DNA of 64,000 nucleotides from Globodera rostochiensis (lineage: Eukaryota; Nematoda; Chromadorea; Rhabditida; Heteroderidae). Shown here one piece after another: positions 46,235 to 59,100 of this stretch (positions are counted from its first letter, which is position 1; every line of letters starts with the position of its first letter). Location of the stretch: positions 186,001-250,000 of the forward strand of contig JAEVLN010000017.1 in assembly GCA_018350325.1 (NCBI GenBank), given 5' to 3'. The notes beneath the pieces are model-generated. The model worked only from the letters and a program-made list of their open reading frames with translations, was not told the origin of the DNA and ran no database searches. The position numbers were made by a program, and so were the translations under genes.

Positions 46235-47252
46235 TGGTTGAAGAATTCGAAGAACGGAAAATCGAAAAAAAAGAGGAACGAAAAGACAAACGATAAACGA
46301 AAAATTTGTCTTCAGCATACGGCGTTTGTCATTTATCTCCAATCACATAATTTTTTTAAAAAAATGCGATAATTCTTTTTTGAAAATTCTCAAAAAAATT
46401 CTAGGGAATAACGACCAAAGGCTTCGCTCTGAAATTTCAAAGTTGCAAGGATTTCGAATTTTGTGAGATGATTAATGAACAAAGTGAATTTTGCAATGAT
46501 TTGACAACTTTTATAGACGAGAATGGATGGTACGGACGTTGTTTATGTTTATACAATACAATTACTAATCGTTTTCCATTCGGTGAATTGCTTACTAAAA
46601 ACTTATTCATTCGTTTCCAACTTTTGTTTGCCCGTGCGCACCTGCAGTTATTTTATTATTAATGTTCGTCGTAAACGATTGATGACACGAATTATTATGA
46701 ATTGGAGATTAAATTATGTACCCCCCCCCCCGGGGGGAAGGATTATAATATAATTATGTAAACCCCCTCCCCCCTCCCCAAAAATGTTTTTTAGAGTTTC
46801 CTTCTTCGACGACATGAAATTCGTTTAAACAAATAAAATGAATCCTTTCGGGAAATTTAAATTGACCAAGAATTAAAAGGATACGCAAGTGATTTGGTTT
46901 GTTTTAATGATTTAAATTTAATTTAAATGACAATTAAAGTCCTCGAAGTTTTACAAAAAATAGGGACTTTTCGTCTCTCTCTTTCATTACTTTGAACACT
47001 TTCATATAATCTTTGTTAAATAATCGAATGGCGACAGAAAGTCTCTCCCCAACATTTACCCCCCCCCCTCCCCCCCGCCCCCACCCGCCCATTCCTTCAC
47101 TTTCCTTCATTTACACACACATAAACGATCAATTAGAGTTATTCCAACTTTAATGCATTAATTCAATGTGCACTTTGGGAATTTTTAATATTTTAAAACC
47201 ATTTTAAAATATTTAAATTAAAGGAGGAATTAGTCCAGGGCTCGTAGTGACA

Positions 47253-49332
47253 ATGTCTTCCGATGGAATTGCGAGAATGTCGCGCTCTGATCAGCTCAAA
47301 ATTGGACGGGAGAGATTGCTGCGCTGTTTGGCCAAATGTGGGGGAGAGTTCGAAAGTGTTCGACATTTGGACGTTCAGAATAAATACCTCGACGAATACG
47401 GCACCCAACTCAGCAAAACGGTTGGGGGGGGGCTTAAAAAGGGGCGGCGGAGGAATAAATAATAAAATGTTTAGGAATTGCGAAAGTTATTTAACAAGGG
47501 AAAAATGCAAGAAGTGTTGCAGGAATTCCTCACGGAGGACGTCGAAATGTGAGCAAATGAAAGCACCAAAATAATAAAAAGAACGTTTTGTTCATTTAGT
47601 GCAATTGACACCGAACAGCACGGCGTGCTTTTCTTAAAGTTGAAGCGACCGCTGAAAGGTTTGGATAATTGGAGAATATAAATTTATTATTAATTTGAAG
47701 CTTTTTAGTAATGGGGGGGGGTTTAAATTTTTTTAAGCTTTTGACGATATTCTTTTTAATTTATATTTAAAACAAACGGGTCCCGCCTTTGGGGGTTTTC
47801 ATCAAATTTCATTTCGGGGGCGAGGCGAGGGCATTCCCTGCTCTCCTGGGAAGGGTTGAAGCAATTCTCTTCAGTACGTATTTTTACTTTTCAGAAGCAT
47901 TGGCGTCTCAGCCGAAAGTCGCCACTAATTTGGTTCCGGCTTCCAAAGAGGTTTGGCCTTGTGCTTTCCCTAAAAATGCCGTTAAACCTTGGACAGGGCG
48001 GCACGGCATCAAAGATTGTGCCACTTCTTCGGCCAATTGGCCATTCTGTGGAAGAAGTCCACCACCAGCAGAACGACGACGACGGTGAGAACATTTTAGG
48101 CATTGGACAGGCTAAGGATGTGCACTATTTTAGAACAAAAGTTGATGGCCGATTTGGGGCTTGTCCAACAGAAAAAGTTGCAAAATTCGGCAAAAACGGA
48201 CAAATCGGAAGTTGTGCTTGAGGACAATTTGACGACGGCACGAAATTTGCCGAAGGTAAAGTGCCAGATAATAATACTAACATTCAAGCGAATTGATTTA
48301 GAAGAAAGAAATGCCGAAGATTCCGATTTTGACTGATTCTGAAGATGAAGAGGTGGCGGAAGAGGAGGGCACCGACGGATTGGGCACGGAGCCGCCGCGG
48401 GACGGCGAGAGGGGACGTGCCGACTTAGACAAACTCCGCCAGCAGAGATTGGCGGTGGAGCTTTTGTTAAATATAAATGGCCTTTTTAATTCGACTCGCG
48501 CGGTCTTCGCATTTATCTAAAAAATGGAATTTAAGTCAAATGCCGCCGCTAAGTCTGTCGAAAAGGGCGCAAGAGTTTCCCATGCCGAAAAGTACATTTT
48601 GCGAGTGAAGCAAAACCGCGAGGAACAGTCGATGATGCCGCGGGGGAGGGACGCGAGCAGACAGCCGGTCAAAACGGTAAAATGACTTTAAATATTGCCG
48701 TCGAGTCCAAATAATTATTTTTAGAAGAATGAAAGCAGTGAGGACGAAGAAGCTGAGGACGAACGGGCTAATGCCAAAGAATGGACCAATCGCAACGGAA
48801 ACTCAGCGAATGGGCCGACGGCCAACGAAAAGCAGAAAATTGGGGAGGTGCCCCGGATTTAGGCAAAATGGCCGTGCATTTTATATTTTTAGCTCACAAA
48901 ATATGACCGTTATTTGTATTCGGCAGTGATCAGCACATTTATGCACGTGCACAAAAGCATTACCGTGAGCTTTTTAAAAGAGTTAATGGCGTTTAAATTG
49001 CATTTTTTGCCTTTTTTAGATCAGCAAATTACACAATTATTTGTCTGAGAATTACTCGAACGGCAATCTTTTCCGGAGCGTATTCCCCGACCAATCCGAA
49101 CTTCTTGAGTTTGTGCGGGCCAATTGTAAAAACATTCGGTGCACGGAAGTGTCCGCAAACGAAGTTAGTCGGCAAGGGAAGCCGAATTTGGCACATAAAG
49201 CCCCTTTTTTCCATTTAAATTTGCTTTAAGATCGCTTTGTTGTGGAACGAAGACAGCGAACAGCAAATGGTTCGTCTGCTGCTCAAAGTTGGCAAAGTGC
49301 TCATGCTCAATGAGGTGGCCTACGCCGACTGA
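47253..49332 (+). CDS. Uncharacterised conserved-looking nuclear/cytoplasmic protein
   Basis: Multi-exon plus-strand gene. Exon 1 starts MSSDGIARMSRSDQLKIGRE and has ECGGEF-like spacing ending YGTQLSKT. Exon 2 is ELRKLFNKGKMQEVLQEFLT; exon 3 has IDTEQHGVLFLKLKRPLK. Later exons give LMADLGLVQQKKLQNSAKTD, an acidic block (ILTDSEDEEVAEEEG), KSVEKGARVSHAEKYILRVK, and a second acidic Asn/Glu-rich block (NESSEDEEAEDERANAKEW). They end with LTKYDRYLYSAVISTFMHVH, KLHNYLSENYSNGNLFRSVF and LLWNEDSEQQMVRLLLKVGK. It stops at 49330-49332. There is no signal peptide. The alternation of acidic linkers and helical blocks suggests a scaffold or chromatin-type protein, but I recognise no domain. Exon borders between 47700 and 48100 are uncertain. 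Confidence 0.55.
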
Positions 49333-49599
49333 TCGATGGGCGACTGATCTTTTTGAAAACTTTATATTTTTGATTGATGCTCATCGGAAGCCCGACACTT
49401 TATTTACAATTTCTTTGTTCTCATTTTTGGCATTCATTTGCTTTAACTTTTTTATTATTGTTGAACGAATTATCCAATTGCTGTTGTTATTTCACTTTAA
49501 TATTTTTTGGCTTATTATTTGTAAAAGAACGGTTTAATCAATTTACGCATTTTGCAGCGGTTCCTTTAATTAAACTTATTTTAAACATAAAAATGTTTT

Positions 49600-51280
49600 C
49601 TTTAAAAAGAATTCGATTTAAAGAGAAGAATAACTTCGAATGGTAAATGGGAAAATTTCCTTTGGCAAAGTTCGAGAAAACGCCTGCTGGACATATTGAC
49701 TACATTCATTTTGTTGTTGAAATTGAAAAGTAAAGTCTCCGCAAATTGTCCCGCCAAACCGACGACCGACCGTTTTGAACCCCTCACAAATATTCCGTTG
49801 CTTGCCGAGTCGCTCATTTTGCCTCCAAATTTTCAGAGATTGAATTTTGGACGCTTTTACTTTCCATTTGGCATCGATGAATAATTAATTCTTCTTCGCC
49901 TCCTCCGATTGAATTCATCGAGGACGAGTACGCCGCGCCCGTTCTTTGCTTGGCAACATTTTTCTTCTCTTAAATTTGGCCATTTTCTTTGCCCAAATGC
50001 CTCTTTCACTGCTGGCTGAATGCTATTTCGCAGTGCCGCACTTCTCTGTTCCATCGAAACCTCAGAATTGTCCTTTTCTCCCAAAGTGCCTGTTTCGCCT
50101 TTTTTGTCGCTGCCCACAGTACCCAAATTATGCTCATCCAAATTTTGATCAATGTGGACGATTGCCAACTGTTGGACAACGGGCCTTATCTACAGCAGAA
50201 ACTCATCAACGCCAAAGATCATTTGCACGTCCAAAAAGGGGGGGGGGACTAATGGTTCAACCCAAACGAAATTGGAGTTTAAGCAGTAAAAACGGCTCAT
50301 TTCAGCCCATAGTGTTGATTAGCTGCCAATTCAGCAATTTAATCGTCTCTTAGCGCCACTGTTTTTGCATCAAAATACGAAAGTTACACCAAAATTCACT
50401 TACCTTGGCCTGATTCCTTCCGATAGTACGAATTTTGTTTTGAATGTTAATATTTAAAGCATTTTTACAGTTTATCTTTTCGGTGATAAGTTCAGTGCAG
50501 AAATAATGCTCCAATCCGAGTTGGAAAGTGCCGTCTCAGTAATTCACCTGACAGCCGGCAGTGTCTTTGGCAATTTTTTGTCGTTAGCATTAGGCCATAT
50601 TTAAATTTTGGTGATTTTAAATATGCTACAAATGGTGTGTTGTACAAATTTTCTTTTATTTTAAACTCTTCTCAATTGTTTGCTCTCGAAATGCGAAAAT
50701 GCACCAAAATTGGATTAGAAAAAGGACAATCAAGCACAGTCTGAGCGAACTAATGTCGCACTTTCTGAGGAGGCGGCAAAATAATCCCCCATGGGGGATT
50801 AAACATAATGCACATAATCATTTAGTGATTTAATGTCTGTTCAAATCCCGTGCTATTACCCGGGAATCCCACACAATATGTATACATACCAACATTAATT
50901 TAATTTCTTATTAAAATGATTGAAGAATTCAAATTTTGTTAATTAAAAAGTTCCCCATCCGCACGTCATTTCCGGACTTTAGGCTCTCAGGCCCCTCTTA
51001 ACCCATCTGTTTGCATATCAGGGTTGCAGCGGTAATCCGATTTTTAGTACCAAACATAAATTTAATTCTGGCTACATCGCTACGTTTCTGGCTTGGGTTG
51101 GGGCGTTAACAAACGATTGCTGAGAGTTCAGTAAGCATTCAAAATATTTTTCAAATTTGGATCATAAGCCCGGAAAAATGTACCCGGAATCCGATTTTTT
51201 TCCGTCAGTTGCATAAGCTCTGCTGATATGCACGTTATTATGTAAGAAATCGCATGAATAAGTTACACAACTGCTTCTGC
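49600..51280. other. Gene-poor stretch with unassigned frames
   Basis: A plus-strand frame near 49946-50353 begins hydrophobically (IFLLLNLAIFFAQMPLSLLA), and the minus strand is open over 49857-50168. Neither shows a domain, and they overlap, so neither is called. Bases 50350-51280 look non-coding. Confidence 0.25.
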
Positions 51281-51286
51281 TTGCCC

Positions 51287-52367
51287 CTATAAGCATTTAT
51301 CTGCCAGAAACAGCGTCAATGAGCCGACGACGATGTTGATCAAAGAGGCAATAGTTGCGCCCACTGCCAGGAAGAAGCTGTAGCTGACGTTGCTTTGGTT
51401 GTCCAATTGCTGCAGTTGCGAAGTCGCGCGCATAATGTCTTTTGGTGAAACTTAGAAAAGCCATAATTTAAATGTGCCAACCAATGGACGATTGGTTGTT
51501 GACGTAGTAGACGATGACCGCCAGCAGAAGGGCGACAAAAGCGGTGCTGGCCAATCCCGGCAACGGCTTCATGATGGAGCCGGGACAGAAGCAAGCGCAG
51601 AAGGTCAGCAAATCCCAGACCAGCGACAAAACAGCCGAGATCAAGCCGATCAGCATCAGACAGATCACCACCTTCTCCCAGACGGGCTGATTCTAAGCGA
51701 AAACTTTGAATGTTATTAAATTATGCATAAAATAAACTTTAATCTTTGATCACCCCCCAAGGCAAAATCCTGAAAACCAGTTTGTTGTTATGCCCTTACG
51801 TTCCACCAATCCAGACACATGTCCACATAGCGCGTCCCGGTGAATGTGTTCAATGTTGCTCCTGTACCGCTTCCATACTGTGTGGCGTACTGTGCTTGTT
51901 GTTGGCCAGTTACGGTATTGTAACCGGAGTTTAGAGTGTTGTAGGCTTGGTTAATGCCATTGTTACTGATTTGTTGGCCAACTGAAGGGTATCCAGTAGT
52001 GTACCTTAAAAGCTTTTTTCACATTTAAATTTCCCTATTATGAACTGACATTCCTTGCTGCTGCAGCTGTTGTTGCTGATTGATGTTGCCGTAGTTCCCT
52101 CCATAGATTGGGGACGTGTTGATGTAGCCCGAGTTGTCCCGCTGGCAGGCGAACGCGAACAGTCCCATGTCCAACGGGGGCAGTTGGTTCAACTGACCCT
52201 GCTGGAGGTTCGACTTCACCTGACGCCATGCTAACAAATAAGGCGAAATTCGCATTGGAATTTAATGATCATAGCAGCACCTGGCGTGAAGATGGAACCG
52301 ATTATCAAACCAACTGAGGCCAGCGCCAATGCCCCATAGGCAATTTGTCCGACTCGAGACAAACACA
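51287..52367 (-). CDS. Four-transmembrane Clc-like/claudin-like protein
   Basis: The start at 52367 gives MCLSRVGQIAYGALALASVG with the first membrane segment (LALASVGLIIGSIFTP). It is followed by AWRQVKSNLQQGQLNQLPPL and a long extracellular, Asn/Gln/Tyr-rich loop containing FACQRDNSGYINTSPIYGG and TRYVDMCLDWWN. Membrane segment 2 (VVICLMLIGLISAVLSLVW) has an FCACFCPG motif after it. Segment 3 is LASTAFVALLLAVIVYYVNN; segment 4 is YSFFLAVGATIASLINIVVG, ending LFLADKCL at 51287. Topology and the trailing W-containing loop fit the PMP22/claudin superfamily, in particular nematode Clc-like proteins. Those act at cell junctions or modulate channels. Five exons, all GT-AG, phases consistent. Confidence 0.75.
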
Positions 52368-52524
52368 TTCGATCGATCGATCGATTACACAAATTTAGAT
52401 GAATTCGAGAATTCGAATAAATGAAAACAAAATTATCACAAGATGAACATTTATGATAACTCTAGAAAAGCAATATTAAGAAAATATTCCAGTGTTTCAA
52501 GAAACTTTAAGATTTTAGAGCATT

Positions 52525-52567
52525 ACCCCCCCCCCCCCCCCCTCAATGGGTTCGCTTTCCTTTCAAC

Positions 52568-52601
<34 letters not shown>

Positions 52602-52672
52602 TCCCCTTACCCCCCCCCCTCTCCCCTTACCCCCCCCCCCCCCCCCTCTCCCCCCCCCCCCTTCCCCAGACA
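52525..52672. repeat. Poly-C tract cluster
   Basis: Five C runs, including one of about 31 bases (52569-52599), separated by TCTCCCCTTA. Bases 52680-53420 hold no supported gene. Confidence 0.9.
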
Positions 52673-53423
52673 CCACTCATTGACCGACCGACCGTCCTCG
52701 ACACTGTCCTTCCAATCATTTAAGCAAAGTATCCCATCCAAAATGGACGGGGGTAATTCAGAAAGAATTGCTTGCAAATATTGCGAGCATTTCATAAAAG
52801 AAAAGTGAAAAGAATTCAAATCTATCAAACAAAATAAAGACTAATCGTTAAAAGGTTTCTTTTGATGTCACAAGAATTTATGACAAACAATTGGAGTCAA
52901 AATTTGTCTGTTGGAGAATTATTGTTGAAATTTACTGTAAAAGTTGGCATTATGCTTTATCATCATCATTAGCATAATAAGCTTCACCTTTCCCACCGAA
53001 ATGTCCCCGGGCATATCCCTCACTAATAGAATATGAATTTGTTGGATGGGACACACGCAAATTCCACTCATTCATTCCGCTCAATGCTTTTCCCCTTTTG
53101 TTTTTCTGTCTCTGCCCCTCCGTCCGTCCCCATCACTTCAACGGCTTCACCCATCGGACGCCTTCGACGTGTTGGGCGTCGGCCGGATCCCCCCCCCCCC
53201 ACCGACCGATTGGGCAGCGGTTACTCAGCAACCGAACAATCCGTCCGACCCAACCCAAGCGCACTGACAGTTAACAGCTTTTAGCGAACGGTTGGCCAAC
53301 TTTTTGAATGTGAAAGCGCAATAAAAGAGTGAGGCGCCTGAGGGGACGGGCGCGGGCGGGGGGGGGGGGGCGTCTGTTTGATCATCCGGGGGGCAAGAGC
53401 ATTTGTTGAAGCTGGGCCCGGAT

Positions 53424-54035
53424 CAGGGGTGGGCGAAACTTTGGCTTCGAACTTTGCGAAACTTCGGGTGTTTTGAGCTTCAAACTTCGTGCTTCAGGTA
53501 AAATAGCCGAAGTTTCGGGCTTTTTTCTGCAGAAATTTACCCAATTTTTGGGGGCCAAATTTAAATATTAATTAATTTAGCTTTGAAATTTTCTCATTTT
53601 GAATATTAGATAAAATATAATGAAAATCCTCTGAAAATTCGAAAAATAAGAACGAAGACTGAAATAAGGACAACTGCAACCTCGAGTTTAATCCTAAATT
53701 TCGTTTTTTGTTTACTGATCACTTCAAAATTACCAAAATCGCAATATCTTGAAATTTGAAGGTCAATTTCTTAACAATCGAGTCAAAATTCATTTTCGGC
53801 ACCGCCAGACTAACCAACCCGCCACTGATCTGGTGGATTTTGGCTCGGAATTCGGAATCCGAAATTTTGGAGTGTTCGGATTTCGTTTCCGAATTCCGTC
53901 AGGAAATTTTAAAAAACTTCGGCTTCGAGTTTCGCGAAACTTTGTGTATTTTGGGCTTAATTCGTGCTTCAAAAAAAATTGAGCTTCGTTTCAAGCTTCG
54001 ACTTCGGGTCGTGAGCCGGGCTTCGCCCACCTCTG
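53424..54035. mobile_element. hAT-like MITE with AACTTCGG-type subrepeats
   Basis: The ends CAGGGGTGGGCGAA and TTCGCCCACCTCTG are inverted repeats. The flanks GCCCGGAT (left) and GCCCCGGAT (right) look like an 8-bp duplication with one inserted base. The interior repeats GCTTCGAACTTCG-like oligomers on both sides. No coding capacity. Confidence 0.7.
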
Positions 54036-54081
54036 GCCCCGGATAGGTGTGAGACTCTCCGAAAGAGTGAATCCGAGAATT

Positions 54082-54275
54082 TTGACCGTCCGCTAAATTT
54101 TGACCGTCCGCCGAACGCCGAATTTTGACCGTCCGCCGAACGCCGAATTTTGACCGTCCGCCGAACGCCGAATTTTGACCGTCCGCCGAACGCCGAATTT
54201 TGACCGTCCGCCGAACGCCGAATTTTGACCGTCCGCCGAACGCCGAATTTTGACCGTCCGCCGAACGCCGAATTT
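54082..54275. repeat. 25-bp tandem array
   Basis: About seven and a half copies of GACCGTCCGCCGAACGCCGA followed by ATTTT. Because 25 is not a multiple of three, the open frames over it are not informative. Bases 54280-55050 show no gene. Confidence 0.9.
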
Positions 54276-55057
54276 GGCCGACTTTCTGTCAACAGCAAAA
54301 GCAAAAGCAGCAGCGGAAAAAACAAACAGAACAGCTGTCTCTGTCTCTGTCACTCGCAGCAGCGGGGGAAACGCCCCAAAATTAACTTAAATTTCTTTTC
54401 GTCTTTCGATTCGTTTCTTCAGCTCTTTTCTTTCAGAAAACATCTCCCAAATTATTGATTCATCCGATCGGAACATTTTCATTTTTGTTTCACCCTTTCT
54501 CAATAAACTTGGCACTAAAAAACCATCACAACGTGAGCCTATACTCTGAACATAATCGAGCGAAACTTTACACTTAAAAATTAACAATTTTGAATTATCG
54601 TTACAAAACTTTTACAAAGACAAAATTGCCCCGCAACTTTAAAATACTTGCGCGATAGAACTCCTCAAATTTGTTATAAAAATACATTTCTGGCTTTTGG
54701 ATTTATGCTTTTTGCCAGGGTTGTTACGTTCGTTGATCTTACTTTTATTTTGGTTATTTATAAATATGTAAATAATACATTTAATCAATTTGATGATCAA
54801 TTCCGATAATAATTCTTAAGTTCCATTCATATGCTGAAATTAGGTCGTCCGTTGACGAAAGATAAATGTTTTACGACGGCAATCGCATATCTGCCTGAAG
54901 GAGCAAATCGTATAGTTTTGGGGGGACGGGCAAATGCAAAACAAAATTAGGGGAGGGGGGGGGGAGAGGTCATGGGAAGGACCCAAAATGGCAAGGTCAA
55001 CTGAGCACCAGAGCGATAAATCGTATTTATTTGAGTTGGACTTTGACCCGTCTGCCG

Positions 55058-55066
55058 TATAAAAGG
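55058..55066 (+). promoter_or_regulatory. TATA box
   Basis: TATAAAAGG lies about 30 bp upstream of the start of the 28-bp array and about 400 bp upstream of the ATG at 55457. It would place transcription start near 55090 and the array in the 5' leader. Confidence 0.6.
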
Positions 55067-55087
55067 GGACACGTTCCTCGGCAAATC

Positions 55088-55283
55088 CATTCTCGGGTCA
55101 AATCTGGGAACGTTTCATTCTCGGGTCCAATTTGGGAACGTTTCATTCTCGGGTCCAATTTGGGAACATTTCATTCTCGGGTCCAATTTGGGAACATTTC
55201 ATTCTCGGGTCCAATTTGGGAACATTTCATTCTCGGGTCCAATTTGGGAACGTTTCATTCTCGGGTCCAATTTGGGAACGTAT
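55088..55283 (+). repeat. 28-bp tandem array, seven units
   Basis: Units of CATTCTCGGGTCCAATTTGG plus GAACGTTT or GAACATTT. It sits between the TATA box and the ATG of the small secreted protein. The unit has no stop codon in any plus-strand frame. Confidence 0.92.
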
Positions 55284-55456
55284 TTATGCCGCCAATTTGG
55301 AAGAAAGGACAACGGCAAATGCCGAACAGCCGCCAAAAACCCTCAAGAATCCCGGACGGAATTCCCTTCCGCCGACTCGCGTCGAGTTTCGGTTTCGGAC
55401 GCGGTTTCTCATATTCTATTTTAAATTTAATTTCAGCAACAAAACTTCTCCAAAAA

Positions 55457-55973
55457 ATGTCCTCTCTGCCCATTTACTTTTGCGTTTTCGCTTTCCTCGC
55501 CTTTCAAATTTCTTCCAGCGACGCAGCCGTCGGTCGCGCCCTTGTCAAGCTTGGCGAGGAGTACAAATACCAGAATGTGCCGGGCAAGTGGATCGTCAAA
55601 CGCATGACCCCCGCCCACAAGGAGCCGCAATATTTGTTCGCCGGACAAACGGCGTGGACCACCAACGGCGTGAGTGTGGAAGGGAATCGTGGGGGGGGCG
55701 ACATGGACAAAGAAAGACCTTTTCTCATAAAAGTGAAAACGGAAAGATTGGCATTAATATGTAAAGCCCTTAATTTTTAAGAAGGACCGAATCGGCACCG
55801 CCGAGTTGGACGCCGCCACCGGCACAATGATGATCCCAAGCTTCACCGACAACGACTTCGGCAGCTACACCTTCCCGCTGGAGAAGCCAAACTTTAGCGC
55901 CGTCAATGGTCCGGAAGGATGTGTGCTGCAGGGCGTTGGCGAGACGATGCTGGATCTGATCAAGAAAGAATGA
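55457..55973 (+). CDS. Small secreted protein
   Basis: Two exons, 55457-55669 and 55782-55973, joined by a GT-AG intron. They give about 134 residues. The signal peptide is MSSLPIYFCVFAFLAFQISS with likely cleavage after SSDA. The mature part has VGRALVKLGEEYKYQNVPGK, WIVKRMTPAHKEPQYLFAGQ, then KDRIGTAELDAATGTMMIPS, FTDNDFGSYTFPLEKP and a C-terminal helix (GVGETMLDLIKKE). The D-x-G-x-Y pattern (DNDFGSYTF) resembles an Ig-like fold edge, but one cysteine only (EGCVLQ) is seen in the mature part. Function unknown. It has a canonical TATA box and an unusual repetitive leader. An in-frame upstream extension to 55031 exists but lacks support. Confidence 0.75.
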
Positions 55974-56171
55974 ACGAAGTTTCGATGAAGCTGATCGGAG
56001 GACATCGGCGGATGGTGCTACTAAGAGACGAATGAGCATTTTCGATGGATGCATTAGTAATAGTAATCATTGAGCAATAACAGTTTTTTCAACATTTTAT
56101 CCTCGGAATTTAAATCGGATAAATTTGAACTGTTGTCCTAACAAATAAGAGTATAAGTATATTCGAGTCGG

Positions 56172-59100
56172 TCAGATCCTCCAATTTGTGGCCAATTCCC
56201 CCCTCTCCACGTATTTTGAGTCCAAATGGACAAAATCGTTCGGATTATTCTCCAAATCCGTCCTTTTCTGCTGATCTTTGCCCAACAATTTCCAAATTCT
56301 TTCAGTTGACGAATTCGGCACCTTTTTCTCGCCTTTCGCGCGCAAAACGATTCTTTTGTAACTGTCCAAAAGTTGCTCTTCGAAATTTTGCCTCTTCCAT
56401 TCCGTCGCCGCCGTCTCAGTCTCAAATTTTGGTCTCCAAATTACGTTTAAACCGACCACCCAAGCCTTGCAAATTGCATTTGGAGAACTAAAAACAATTG
56501 CCATTTAAAAATATATTTGCGCAAAATCCAATAGGTACCTAAAATGTACATTTTGCGACTTACAAACATTACAGTATCCAGGCTGTGATTACCAACCATA
56601 AATACTACCGTAGTTTATATTCCTGCATAATTCCCCCGCGGCATTCGAGCGCTGTCGCGTGGCAAAAGTTCACTTCGTCCTGCGCACATTCGCCGCTCGT
56701 CAGGAGGAGGGGCCGGATTCGAGTGGCCACAAAGCCGCAAAACTCTTCGTTCAGCTCATTGTCCGACGCAACACAAATAATTACGAGAAATTCCGAATAC
56801 TAAATGCATTGACAAAAATATGTTGCCTATTTATTAGGGATGTTCGAGAGTCTCGGTTCTCGAGTCGAGAAATTTCTCGGGTTTTTTGAGTCTCGGTTCT
56901 CGGGGTCATTTCTCGGTCTCGAGTCTCAGTGTCATTTCTCGGTCTCGAGTCTCGGTTCTCGGTAATTTCAAGTCTCGAACATCCCTACTATTTATGCTCA
57001 AAAATGAAAAGTTTTTGACCATTTGGCTGAACAGACGTCGCTCAAACACTTTTGTCCACTTATTTATTTGTGATTCAAATGGAGCCAAATGCAATTGATT
57101 TAGTGCTAATAAAAACATTTTATTTTGCACTTCCACCCCCCCCCCTTTCCCCTCACTTTCTCGCATTGTTTTCTCGATAATTTTTGCTGTGAATATGTTG
57201 ACGTTGAACGTGGTGTTCTGTTGCGGGTAGCCGGGGGCAATTACGGCCATTGTCATTTTGGCGTAAAGTCCGACTCCAAATTGGGCCTGGCGTTGTTGCA
57301 ACTCTCCCTCGGGGCTCCAACTGAGCGGATCGGAAGCGATTTGGTCAATTTGAACGGGCAAAGGCCATTCCCTAAGGCAAAAAGAGATAATTAAAAAAAA
57401 ACAATTCAAATTCAAAGACTAACCAATGGCAAAATGTGAGGAAAAATCTTTTCAGCATAAATGGAACGGAAGCGCCGGGATAAATTAGGGCAATTTTTGT
57501 GGCCAAAACATTTAAAGAGACTCCACCAAAAAAGCCCAAAATATTGCTGTAAATGTAATTGTCTAAACGTAAAATTTAAAACATTTTAAAGTTTTTAATT
57601 ACTTTTAGCCCAAAGTTTCAATGCGAGCACAAATTTGCGATGAGTGTCAAAATTTTGGTTCAATTCAATCAATTTCAAATTTGAATGATAACCTAAACAG
57701 TGACAGAATCCAAATTTTAAGTTATTTTTTTAAACTTACCGGCCAGTGACCGGACCATCCGTTGCATTTGTTCGCTTTTTATTTTATCGTTTTGATCACC
57801 CGAATTTTGTAAAAGTTTTATCCGGTCGGCTAATTTTCCGATCAAATCCGCAATTTGAGCGCTATTTTCACCATCGATTTTGATGGATTTTAAGCCGGGA
57901 ATTGAAGCGAATAAAATGTCAATTTTAAGTTGGCACGCGAGAGTTACTTTTAGTAAAGGCACTCGGGCATTTGCAATTCGCTGCAACGATTGCACATTCA
58001 GACGCTGAAACCAAATTGGGAAAGCGAACAAATCACTTGGAAGCCTCAAAATTAGACGATTTAACCTAACCATCCATAGCCTTAATTACCGATCATTGGT
58101 CACAATTAGGGCCCGGATTTTTGTTTTTTAAACTATTTTTTTCCTGAAACACAGCGATCGTTTTCATCGAGTTATTAGCAACTATTTCATAGTTTTTTAT
58201 TTTTTAGAAACTATAATAGTTTAAAGGGCTCTAGTCAGAATAAAATGTATAGTAAGTGCCGCGGTGTATTCCCAACACGGCACGCCACCTCCCCCCTTTA
58301 CCTTACCTGGCAGAAGGCGCACATTAGAGAATCCTCGTCGCATTTGTGCCTCGCCCGGGGCGTGCATTTGCGAGTGCCGAAGAACTGCTCGCTGGTAATG
58401 TGTTCCGGCACGACACAAATCGTGTCGACGTCCGACTCGACGGTGTGCACTCCCAACAGAAAGGAGCCCCCGACGAGCAGCGTGCCTTTCCCTTTAGACT
58501 AAATTAATTTGATTTTAAATTTCCTCCCCAAACGACGCACCCAATCCTTCACAATTTGCCGCATTGTTTCAATTTTTGCTCTGATTTCGCCGTTTCTTTC
58601 TTGGCTTGCCGTAATGAAGCCATTGGCATGCAAAATGCCATCCAACTGAACAAAAACCCAAATTAAATTATTATTATTGTAATTATTTTTGCGCATTATT
58701 ACCACGAGTTCTTCAGCTTTTGCATCGTTTGGTCCCTCAAATTTGATTTCTTGCATATATTCCACGTAATCTCTCCATTCTTCTCTCCGATTTTGCAACA
58801 AAAAACCCTTCTCAACATAATTTTTTTGCAAATTTTCGTCTTAATTTTAGTAAAAATTTATGAAAGATAAAGAAAGGTAAGTCGATGATTACCCAATTGC
58901 ATTTGATCCTTCACTTTTCTCCAACTTTCAAAAAACGCGAGAAATTCTTTTCGATTATTTTCCTTCGTTTTTCTATTCTCATTTGTTGCTCCGAAAAGTG
59001 TGCCAATTGTCCGAATTTGGCCATCTTTCGTTAAAGCGCCCCAGGCGTTTTCCAATTTCGAATTTGAAAGGATTTTTGTGGCAAAATGTTTTTTGTGTAA

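Noticed and set aside
54082..54275. Coding repeat domain
   Set aside because: 25-bp unit shifts frame each copy and there are no flanking exons.
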